DNA from: an uncultured Clostridia bacterium
Lineage (GTDB): Bacteria > Bacillota > Clostridia > Christensenellales > UBA1242
Direction: 5' to 3'
DNA: 12,944 nt
Assembly (NCBI GenBank): GCA_937893125.1
Contig: CALBHW010000041.1
Span: 1-12,944 of the forward strand
Part shown: positions 1-5,749 of the stretch, piece by piece
How positions within the stretch are numbered: the stretch's first letter is position 1
Layout: the number at the start of each line of letters is the position of its first letter
The notes under the pieces: model-generated
Database searches by the model: none
What the model saw: only the letters and a program-made list of their open reading frames with translations
Told to the model about the DNA's origin: nothing
Program-made: the position numbers and the translations under genes

Positions 1-126
1 TGCGAGTACCAAGAGAGTGACGAATGTGATTGTGATGACCACTCAAAAAAATGTACTTGTGGCCCAAATTGCACTTGCGGGTGTCAAGAAGGCAAGCCTT
101 GCACTTGTGGCGGAAATTGTAAATAA
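1..126 (+). CDS. C-terminal fragment of a cysteine-rich, metallothionein-like protein
   Basis: Frame 1 is open from the window edge to TAA at 124-126, giving the last 41 residues of a protein whose start lies outside. Eleven of these 41 residues are cysteine, mostly in CxC and CGC spacing (for example CTCGPNCTCGC), with acidic residues, one histidine and a closing CGGNCK. Such dense CxC packing is typical of small metal-thiolate proteins and of metal-binding tails; that function is inferred from composition only. I cannot tell whether this is a stand-alone small metallothionein-like protein or the tail of a larger enzyme or chaperone. The gene runs in the same direction as the kinase gene that follows, 162 bases downstream, with a terminator-like hairpin between them. 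Confidence 0.75.
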   Translation, partial: CEYQESDECDCDDHSKKCTCGPNCTCGCQEGKPCTCGGNCK

Positions 127-244
127 TTTTTTGACCACTTTATTTAAAAATAGTTTTGAAACGGGTAAAAAAATAGCCTAGGCATTAAGGAAGTTTTTAA
201 AATACAAAAAAATGGCAAGAGTTTAATATAAAAGGCGAAAGGGG

Positions 245-278
245 AAAAGACTTTAAGTTAATACTTTTAGTCTTTTTT
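245..278 (+). terminator. Terminator-like hairpin upstream of the kinase gene
   Basis: AAAAGACT (245-252) pairs with AGTCTTTT (269-276). A 2x2 mismatch is followed by an inner AAGT/ACTT stem closed by TAAT, and a T-run covers 273-278. It most simply terminates transcription of the cysteine-rich gene. It lies only about 10 bases before the kinase ATG, so it could instead be a 5' regulatory hairpin of that gene. The stem is AT-rich and of moderate strength. Confidence 0.5.
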
Positions 279-288
279 GTTAGAAAAT

Positions 289-840
289 ATGGAAAAGAAG
301 ATTTTTGTTTTGTGTGGACCTGGTGGGGTTGGAAAAAGCAAAGTCGCAAAAGCGGTGGCGGAAAAAATGGGCTTAAAATTTGTGACCGCTTACACGACTC
401 GTGATAGGCGAAAGGAAGAAACAAGTAGCGACTATAATTTTGTTACAAAAAATGATTTTTTAAATTTTGTTAAAAATGGCGAAATGGCGGAATATAGCCT
501 TTTTTGTGGTGACTATTACGGGCGAAAAATGGTGGATTTTGATAGCGCGCTTAGTTGCGCGAACGCGTGTCTAACTATAATCGACCCAATTTCAATAAAA
601 AACATAAAAAATTTGGAGTTTTTTGTAGACAAAAAGGTTGTAATAATCTTTATTGACGCGGATGACGACAAATTAAAAGAAAGGCTCACTAAAAGGCACG
701 AAAAGGAAGAAATTTTAGATAGAAAACTTAAAAATGCAAATAAAGAGCGAAAAAGCAAGCAATTTTGCGATTTTGTCGTCCAAAATAACGATTCTGACGA
801 ATGTATTAGTGAAATTTGTAAAATTATATCGCAGTTTTAA
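289..840 (+). CDS. Guanylate-kinase-family nucleotide kinase
   Basis: This 183-residue protein fits guanylate kinase, which phosphorylates GMP to GDP with ATP in the cytoplasm. Family landmarks occur in order: P-loop GPGGVGKS (residues 10-17; usual form GPSGVGKG/S), TTRxxRxxE (36-43) and DYNF (48-51) for GMP binding, AEY (67-69) and DYYG (75-78), then RLTKRHEKEE and a DFVVQNND segment matching the family's lid and C-terminal strand. I chose ATG 289 because the reading frame from TTG 277 begins inside the T-run of the preceding hairpin. Neither start has a well-spaced ribosome-binding site; the nearest purine run (AAAGGGGAAAA, 238-248) lies before the hairpin. Length is slightly below the usual 190-205. 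The P-loop Gly for Ser and the loss of the proline in TTRxPR mark it as divergent, so it may be the housekeeping Gmk of a divergent lineage or a second copy. No usual gmk neighbour (rpoZ, remA) is visible. Confidence 0.8.
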   Translation: MEKKIFVLCGPGGVGKSKVAKAVAEKMGLKFVTAYTTRDRRKEETSSDYNFVTKNDFLNFVKNGEMAEYSLFCGDYYGRKMVDFDSALSCANACLTIIDPISIKNIKNLEFFVDKKVVIIFIDADDDKLKERLTKRHEKEEILDRKLKNANKERKSKQFCDFVVQNNDSDECISEICKIISQF

Positions 841-945
841 GGGGAAATTAGGCTTAATATTTTGCTTTTAAAAAGTTTAGAGTAAAGGTTCTATCCTTAA
901 ATAAAAGTTGGTTTAATATGGCAAAACCTATTCTGGATTTTAATA

Positions 946-976
946 AAAAAGTCGGGACTTAAAATCTCGACTTTTT
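946..976. terminator. Bidirectional terminator between convergent genes
   Basis: AAAAAGTCG (946-954) pairs with CGACTTTTT (968-976). The stem extends by a G-T wobble and two more pairs, for 12 pairs and a 7-base loop. The right side gives a five-T run on the plus strand. The left side (943-950) gives a six-T run on the minus strand, so the hairpin serves better for the minus-strand regulator gene, whose stop codon it touches, while also ending the kinase transcript. Confidence 0.8.
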
Positions 977-1218
977 CACTCTATATCTAAATTGTCTCTT
1001 TTAAACAAATCATCATCTAAAAATTCTTGAATCGTCATATCAAATCCGTCAGCTATCAAAACTAATGTGTCAAATCTTATGCTTTTATATTCACCATCCA
1101 AAATGTGTTTGAGAGTAACTTCAGACATCGCAATTTTACGACATAATTTGTATCGCGTCATATTGTGTTTTGTTAGTAATTTGTTTATGCGCAATGAAAC
1201 CGCCGTGGTTGATTTCAT
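976..1218 (-). CDS. Small Cro/C1-type (XRE family) helix-turn-helix regulator
   Basis: An 80-residue protein read on the minus strand from ATG at 1218-1216, with an excellent AAGGAG ribosome-binding site about 8 bases before the start. Residues about 8-67 form a complete Cro/C1-type helix-turn-helix domain: an N-terminal helix (RINKLLTKHNMT), the turn and recognition region YKLCRKIAMSEVTLKHILDG (residues 23-42), and a later segment ending in TIQEFLDDDLF. There is no effector or dimerisation domain beyond a short acidic tail, so it is a single-domain DNA-binding protein, probably dimeric. Its 5' side carries an 11-base-pair palindrome about 45 bases upstream, a plausible auto-operator. It is transcribed away from rpoB and converges on the kinase gene. 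Target genes cannot be told from sequence. Such regulators are common both in the core chromosome and in mobile elements; no mobile genes are adjacent. Confidence 0.88.
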   Translation of the reverse strand: MKSTTAVSLRINKLLTKHNMTRYKLCRKIAMSEVTLKHILDGEYKSIRFDTLVLIADGFDMTIQEFLDDDLFKRDNLDIE

Positions 1219-1261
1219 AAGTCTCTCTCCTTATTTTTAGTTTACCAAAGAGAATAAATAA

Positions 1262-1287
1262 AAATACTTACTAAAAAGTAAGTATTT
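1262..1287. promoter_or_regulatory. Perfect 11-bp palindrome, candidate operator of the regulator
   Basis: AAATACTTACT (1262-1272) and AGTAAGTATTT (1277-1287) are perfect inverted repeats around AAAA. The site lies upstream of the minus-strand regulator, where its promoter should be, and no T-run follows on either strand, so operator is more likely than terminator. A shorter relative, ACTTA-G-TAAGT at 1426-1436, shares the same half-site. Assignment to this regulator is inferred. Confidence 0.6.
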
Positions 1288-1425
1288 GCTTGACCGCTCT
1301 CATTAAAATATTCTAAAAATATAAAGGGTAGGTCAGTATCTTTTTTATGAGGTGGGGAAGTTGTCAACAAATAGAGAGAATGTGGAAAACTTTTGGAAAA
1401 GGCAAGGGACTTTGAGAGAAAACAT

Positions 1426-1436
1426 ACTTAGTAAGT
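1426..1436. promoter_or_regulatory. Second short palindrome sharing the ACTTA half-site
   Basis: ACTTA (1426-1430) and TAAGT (1432-1436) surround a single G. The flanks extend the likeness to the 1262-1287 palindrome (TACTTA...TAAG). Two sites with one half-site between the regulator and rpoB suggest that one protein binds both; this is inference. Confidence 0.35.
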
Positions 1437-1456
1437 GTTGATAAACAATTTATTTT

Positions 1457-1518
1457 ATTAAAAATAAAAAAATGGTTTTAACTTTTGAGCAATTTTTTTG
1501 AAAAAACAAGTGTTTGTT
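1457..1518 (+). repeat. AT-rich element, copy A (upstream of rpoB)
   Basis: This segment aligns with 5624-5686 in the rpoB-rpoC spacer. Both start ATTAAAAA and share an exact TTTTAACTTTTG core at the same offset, then a TTTTTTG, an A6 run and a TG-T-rich end, needing only one single-base gap. I estimate about three-quarters identity by eye. Low complexity inflates the match, so relationship is possible rather than proven. Confidence 0.4.
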
Positions 1519-1580
1519 ACAAGGTTGGGGAAGATTTTTGGTTAAAAGAGAGAAATTTTAGGGTAAAAAGGGGTGAATTT

Positions 1581-1610
1581 TTGAGCGAAAAGTAAAATTT
1601 AGCATATAAT
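1581..1610 (+). promoter_or_regulatory. Upstream rpoB promoter candidate (P1)
   Basis: TTGAGC (1581-1586), an 18-base spacer and a perfect TATAAT (1605-1610) fit a housekeeping sigma factor promoter. Transcription would start near 1617, giving a leader of about 258 bases before rpoB. Confidence 0.55.
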
Positions 1611-1665
1611 CTAACTAAATTTTTGAAATTTGTCAAGAAATTTTAAGGAAATTGTGAAAAAACTA

Positions 1666-1694
1666 TTGACGGATTTTTTTCGTTGTGCTAAACT
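1666..1694 (+). promoter_or_regulatory. Main rpoBC promoter candidate (P2, extended -10)
   Basis: TTGACG (1666-1671), a 17-base spacer and TGC-TAAACT (1686-1694) give a near-consensus -35 with an extended -10. Its frame, AACTATTGAC-N12-TTGTGCTA, recurs exactly at the promoter of the small gene at 9573. Start of transcription is expected near 1701, leaving a leader of about 175 bases. The start region carries a 13-base imperfect tandem repeat (1699-1711 and 1712-1724, both beginning GTTACA). Confidence 0.7.
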
Positions 1695-1732
1695 CTAAGT
1701 TACATTATGCTGTTACAATGCGCTATTTGGTG

Positions 1733-1747
1733 TTTGGTGGGGGAGTA
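1733..1747 (+). repeat. G-rich motif TTTGGTGGGGGAGT, copy in the rpoB leader
   Basis: This 14-base string recurs exactly at 9437-9450, ahead of the small gene's promoter. Close relatives occur at 1351-1361 (GGTGGGGAAGT) and 1523-1534 (GGTTGGGGAAGA). All are on the plus strand and outside coding sequence in otherwise G-poor DNA. Here it also acts as a ribosome-binding-like sequence just before a five-codon reading frame. Confidence 0.6.
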
Positions 1748-1748
1748 A

Positions 1749-1766
1749 ATGATGAAATTAAAATAG
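1749..1766 (+). other. Possible five-codon leader reading frame in the rpoB leader
   Basis: ATG ATG AAA TTA AAA TAG (MMKLK) lies directly after GGGGGAG, which is spaced 3 or 6 bases from the two ATGs. It sits within the predicted rpoB leader, about 110 bases before the rpoB start. It may be a leader peptide or a chance result of the G-rich motif. Confidence 0.25.
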
Positions 1767-1874
1767 ATTTTATGAAAATTATGTTAAAAGTATCAAATTT
1801 TTAAATAAATTGACATAATATCTATTTTTTTTGCAACAACATATGAAAACACATATATCGGTTAAGGAGTGAAA

Positions 1875-4800
1875 ATGGGACAATCTAAGCCACAGTTCAA
1901 AAAAACAATGTATGGAAAAGTCGAAAGATATAATTTTTCCAAAATTAACGAACCTATTGATATGCCTTATCTTATCGCTATCCAAAAGGACGCCTATAAG
2001 GACTTTTTGGAACATGGCATAGCAGAGATTTTGGAAGAATTTTCTCCAATTGTAGATTACTCGGGGAAGGCGGAGATTTATTTCGTTGACTACACCTTGG
2101 ACCCAACGAGCAAGTATAGCAAACTTGAATGCAAGAGAAAGGGGATCACATACTCTGTTGCTTTAAGAGCAAAAGTTAGACTTGTTAGGAAGGAAGACGG
2201 CGAAGTTGTCGAACAAGAAGTATTCCTTGGAGACGTGCCACTTATGACAGAAGAAGGCTCGTTTATCTTTAATGGAATTGAAAGGGTTGTCGTCAGTCAA
2301 ATCGTGAGAAGTCCAAGCGCCTATTTTGCAAAAGAGCAAGATAAGACTGGTAAATGGCTTTTCAACGGCACAATCATTCCTACTCGTGGAACTTGGATTG
2401 AAATCGAACAAAACGCAAACGACATTTTAAAGGTCGTCGTTGATAGAAGTAGCAAAGTTACTCTTGGCGTTTTTCTTAAATGTTTTGGATACACTTCAAA
2501 GCAAATTGCTGATATTTTCGGCAACAATCCACTTATTATGAATACTCTTGATAAAGAGCCACAAGACACACAAGAGTCGGCTCTTATTGAGTTATCTAAA
2601 AAAATGCGTCCAAGCGAAGTCCCAAGCGCGGAAGCAACATATAATTATATAAATTCACTTTTCTTCACTCACCAATATTACAACTTGGCGAGAGTTGGAA
2701 GATATAAACTTAACAAAAAACTTTCTATCGCAACTCGTATCACTGGACAAACTGCTTATGGAGACATCAAAATTGGAAACAAAGTTGTTGTTAAAGACGG
2801 CGAAATTATCGGAAGAGAAATCGCAAAAGAAATCCAAAATGCAGGAATAAACGAAGTTTGGCTTAGAGCGAAAACTTTGCGTGGCGAATTTAAAATGGAC
2901 GGCGAAAAGTTTGTTCCACATAAAGTTGTTGGAAATAACAGAGTTGATTTGTCGGCTGTTTTCCCATGCGACGAACAAGAACTCGGAATTTTGGAAAAAG
3001 TCCACTATCCAACTCTTAAAAAACTCCTTGCAGAGTGCAAAACTGACGAAGAAAAGCTGGAAGCAATTAGATTCCACGCAAAAGAACTTATGAATTTCCA
3101 ACTTACAATGGATGATATTTTTGCGACCATAAGTTATCATTTGGATTTGAATGATGGAATTGGCGAAATTGACAATATCGACCACTTGGCAAACCGTAGA
3201 ATCGCTACCGTTGGCGAACTTATGGCGAGTGCGTTTAGAAGTGGTGTTAATAAGTTAGCGGGTGTTATAAGAGAAACTCTCCAAGCGCAAGACTTGTCGA
3301 CGGTTAATCCAGCAAGCGTTATCAATGCTAGACCTATAAATAAGGCGCTCAAAGATTTCTTGGCATCGTCGCAATTGTCGCAACTTATGGACCAAGTTAA
3401 CCCTATTAGTGAACTTACTCAAAAGAGAAAAATCTCCGCTGTCGGTCCTGGCGGTGTTAAAAAAGAAAGAGCAACCGCAGATGTCCGTGATATTCACTAT
3501 TCGCATTACGGAAGAATTTGTGTTATTGAAACTCCTGAAGGTCAAGGTATTGGTCTTATTAACTCTCTTGCTTGCTACGCAAAAGTTAATGAATATGGCT
3601 TTATTTTGTCACCACTTAAAGTCGTCGACAAGAAAACTGGTGTTGTAACTAACGAAGTTGTCTACCTTATGGCGGACGAAGAAGAAAATTGCTGTGTAGC
3701 GCAAGCGACCGAACCTTTAACTGAGGATGGAAAATTTGTCAACCCACGTGTGGTTGTTAGAAAGAAGGAAAGTGTTATCGAAGTTCCAGCAAGCGAAGTC
3801 GATTATGTCGATGTTTCGCCAAGACAACTTGTTTCCGCTGCTACGGCACTTGTTCCTTTCCTTGCAAACGACGATACGGCTCGTGCTCTTATGGCGTCGA
3901 ACATGCAACGTCAAGCGGTTCCACTTTTGACAACTGAAGCACCTATTGTCGCAACGGGTATGGAACACAAGATTGCTGTTGACTCGGGCGCTATGATTCT
4001 TTGTAAGAAAGCGGGTTTTGTCAGTTTTGTTTCGGGCACTGAAATTAGAGTCAAGAACGACGACGGCGAAACCGATGTTTATCAACTTGTTAAATATGCA
4101 AAAACTAACCAAGATACTTGTATTAACCAAAAACCAGCGGTTATTAAAAACCAAAGAGTTGAAGTGGGTGACACTTTGGCGGATGGTTTCTCAACCAAAA
4201 ACGGCGAACTTGCACTTGGCAAGAATATGACCGTTGCATATATGAACTGGGAAGGGTATAACTACGAAGACGCTATTTTGATTTCTGAAAGACTTGTTAG
4301 GGAAGATATTTATACATCTATCACTTTAAAGGTCGAAGAAAGCAAGGCGCGTAGCACAAAACTTGGTGATGAAGAAATTACAAGAGATATTCCAAACCTT
4401 GGTGAAGACGCTTTGAAGAACCTTGACGAAAACGGAATCGTTAGAATCGGGGCGGAAGTTAGAACGGGCGACATTTTGGTTGGAAAAGTTACTCCAAAGG
4501 GCGAGACTGAACTTACCCCAGAAGAAAGACTCCTTCGTGCAATTTTCGGCGAAAAGGCAAGAGAAGTAAGAGATACATCTCTTCGTGTCCAACACGGGCG
4601 TGGTGGAATTGTTGTTGATGTTCAAGTCTTTACAAGAAAGAATAAGGACGAACTTGAACCTGGCGTTAACACAATGGTTAAAGTTTATGTCGCGCAAAAG
4701 AGAAAATTGTCCGTTGGAGACAAAATGTCTGGACGTCACGGAAACAAAGGTGTTGTATCCCGTGTTCTTCCACTTGCTGACCTTCCTTATATGGAGGACG

Positions 4801-5615
4801 GCACGCCAGTTGATGTCGTTTTAAACCCACTTGGTATTCCAAGCCGTATGAACGTAGGACAGGTTTTGGAAGTTTTGCTCGGGAAAGTCGCAAAAGTACT
4901 TGATTGGAAAGTTGCAATTCCTGTCTTTGACTGCATCAAGGAACAAGAGATTTTCCAACTCATGAAAGATAACAATATGAGTGAAGACGGGAAAATGGTC
5001 TTGTACGATGGCCGTACAGGCGAACCATTTGAAAATAGAGTTACCGTTGGAACAATGTATATGCTTAAACTTGACCACATGGTTGACAGTAAGATGCACG
5101 CAAGGTCAACAGGACCTTACTCACTTGTTACACAACAACCTTTGGGCGGAAAAGCGATGTTTGGTGGACAAAGATTTGGTGAAATGGAAGTTTGGGCGCT
5201 TGAAGCGTATGGTGTTTCTCACCTTCTTCAAGAAATGCTCACTGTTAAGAGTGACGATGTTGTGGGAAGAAACAAGGCTTATGAAGCAATTGTTAAAGGG
5301 TTCCCAATCGCCGACCCAGGAATTCCAGAAAGTTTCAAGGTTATGATAAAAGAATTCCAAAGTTTGGGACTTGATATTAAGATTTTGACCGAAGAAAACA
5401 AGGAAGTCTCAATTAGCGAACTCACAAATGACGAAAATGAACCAGCTCCATTTGTCACAAAACAAAAAGAGCCAACTCAAGACATTGAACTTGGTCTTGA
5501 TAACGAAGTCACATCTTCGGATATTATTTCCGAACAAGATGCGTCTACGTCGACTAGCGACAGCGATATGTTTGACGACTTTGATGAAGAATCATTGTTT
5601 GATGATTTGGAATAA
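1875..5615 (+). CDS. rpoB: DNA-directed RNA polymerase subunit beta
   Basis: The 1246-residue beta subunit of RNA polymerase forms half of the active-site cleft. ATG 1875 is preceded by AAGGAG with 5-base spacing; the in-frame GTG 1869 overlaps that site and is rejected. Landmarks are the rifamycin region (residues 499-528, SQLSQLMDQ onward), the IETPEG fork segment (551-556), GYNYEDAI (E798, D799) and the GDKMSGRHGNKG loop with K950 and K958, equivalent to E. coli K1065 and K1073. The C-terminal clamp MEVWALEAYG is present, followed by a long acidic tail ending in an FDD/DDLE-rich stretch. Length is typical of Gram-positive beta subunits without inserts. Oddly, the rifamycin pocket differs from consensus at several contact positions: in E. 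coli numbering F514L, H526Q, R529K, L533V, P560V, P567Q and N568G. It heads an operon with rpoC, but the ribosomal-protein genes usually placed upstream are absent. Two tandem promoters and a long leader precede it. Confidence 0.99.
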   Translation: MGQSKPQFKKTMYGKVERYNFSKINEPIDMPYLIAIQKDAYKDFLEHGIAEILEEFSPIVDYSGKAEIYFVDYTLDPTSKYSKLECKRKGITYSVALRAKVRLVRKEDGEVVEQEVFLGDVPLMTEEGSFIFNGIERVVVSQIVRSPSAYFAKEQDKTGKWLFNGTIIPTRGTWIEIEQNANDILKVVVDRSSKVTLGVFLKCFGYTSKQIADIFGNNPLIMNTLDKEPQDTQESALIELSKKMRPSEVPSAEATYNYINSLFFTHQYYNLARVGRYKLNKKLSIATRITGQTAYGDIKIGNKVVVKDGEIIGREIAKEIQNAGINEVWLRAKTLRGEFKMDGEKFVPHKVVGNNRVDLSAVFPCDEQELGILEKVHYPTLKKLLAECKTDEEKLEAIRFHAKELMNFQLTMDDIFATISYHLDLNDGIGEIDNIDHLANRRIATVGELMASAFRSGVNKLAGVIRETLQAQDLSTVNPASVINARPINKALKDFLASSQLSQLMDQVNPISELTQKRKISAVGPGGVKKERATADVRDIHYSHYGRICVIETPEGQGIGLINSLACYAKVNEYGFILSPLKVVDKKTGVVTNEVVYLMADEEENCCVAQATEPLTEDGKFVNPRVVVRKKESVIEVPASEVDYVDVSPRQLVSAATALVPFLANDDTARALMASNMQRQAVPLLTTEAPIVATGMEHKIAVDSGAMILCKKAGFVSFVSGTEIRVKNDDGETDVYQLVKYAKTNQDTCINQKPAVIKNQRVEVGDTLADGFSTKNGELALGKNMTVAYMNWEGYNYEDAILISERLVREDIYTSITLKVEESKARSTKLGDEEITRDIPNLGEDALKNLDENGIVRIGAEVRTGDILVGKVTPKGETELTPEERLLRAIFGEKAREVRDTSLRVQHGRGGIVVDVQVFTRKNKDELEPGVNTMVKVYVAQKRKLSVGDKMSGRHGNKGVVSRVLPLADLPYMEDGTPVDVVLNPLGIPSRMNVGQVLEVLLGKVAKVLDWKVAIPVFDCIKEQEIFQLMKDNNMSEDGKMVLYDGRTGEPFENRVTVGTMYMLKLDHMVDSKMHARSTGPYSLVTQQPLGGKAMFGGQRFGEMEVWALEAYGVSHLLQEMLTVKSDDVVGRNKAYEAIVKGFPIADPGIPESFKVMIKEFQSLGLDIKILTEENKEVSISELTNDENEPAPFVTKQKEPTQDIELGLDNEVTSSDIISEQDASTSTSDSDMFDDFDEESLFDDLE

Positions 5616-5623
5616 GTTTTTCT

Positions 5624-5688
5624 ATTAAAAACAAATAAAAAATTTTAACTTTTGGACGACTTTTTTGTAAAAAATATATGTTTTTTTT
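5624..5688 (+). repeat. AT-rich element, copy B (rpoB-rpoC spacer)
   Basis: Counterpart of the 1457-1518 segment, with the exact core TTTTAACTTTTG at the same offset. Here the element runs into a long hairpin that copy A does not form, so the shared part is not simply that structure. Confidence 0.4.
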
Positions 5689-5706
5689 CGCAAAAAGGTC
5701 TCCAAA
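5651..5706 (+). promoter_or_regulatory. Long stem-loop in the rpoB-rpoC spacer
   Basis: TTTGGA-C-GAC-TTTTTTG (5651-5667) pairs with CAAAAAGGTCTCCAAA (5691-5706): 16 pairs including one T-G wobble, with one bulged C. The loop can itself pair A6 (5669-5674) with the T8 run (5681-5688). The outer stem is not followed by a T-run, so it is not a standard terminator. An RNA-processing site, a stability element or an attenuator setting the rpoB:rpoC ratio are all possible. The rpoC ribosome-binding site begins about 32 bases downstream. Confidence 0.65.
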
Positions 5707-5749
5707 TGTACTTTTAAATCAATAGAAAAAGCAAAATAAGGAGAATTTT

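Larger units (their letters stand above)
1219..1874. other. Long gene-free region between the regulator and rpoB
   Basis: About 650 bases with no credible coding sequence on either strand. It contains the regulator's upstream palindrome (1262-1287), a second shorter palindrome (1426-1436), three copies of a G-rich motif (1351, 1523, 1733), an AT-rich element resembling part of the rpoB-rpoC spacer (1457-1518), two tandem promoter candidates and an rpoB leader of roughly 175-260 bases. No rplJ/rplL gene or recognisable L10-type leader is present. Confidence 0.75.

Noticed and set aside
176..183. GCCTAGGC palindrome before the kinase gene
   Set aside because: An isolated 8-base palindrome without a second copy or promoter context is not enough for an operator call.
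1361..1444. Three DnaA-box-like 9-mers (TTGTCAACA at 1361, TGTGGAAAA at 1381, TGTTGATAA at 1436), suggesting a replication origin
   Set aside because: Each has one or two mismatches, there is no dnaA, dnaN or rpmH nearby, and such near-matches are frequent in AT-rich DNA.
1810..1821. Perfect TTGACA followed by TAATAT just upstream of rpoB as a third promoter
   Set aside because: TAATAT directly abuts the -35 box, and no -10 hexamer lies at 16-18 bases.
2655..3185. 176-residue minus-strand open frame inside rpoB
   Set aside because: It is antisense to a highly conserved gene, has no ribosome-binding site, and its composition reflects rpoB codon bias.
5652..5680. TTGGAC-N17-TATATG as an internal rpoC promoter
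   Set aside because: Both boxes match consensus poorly and lie within the long hairpin, which explains the sequence better.
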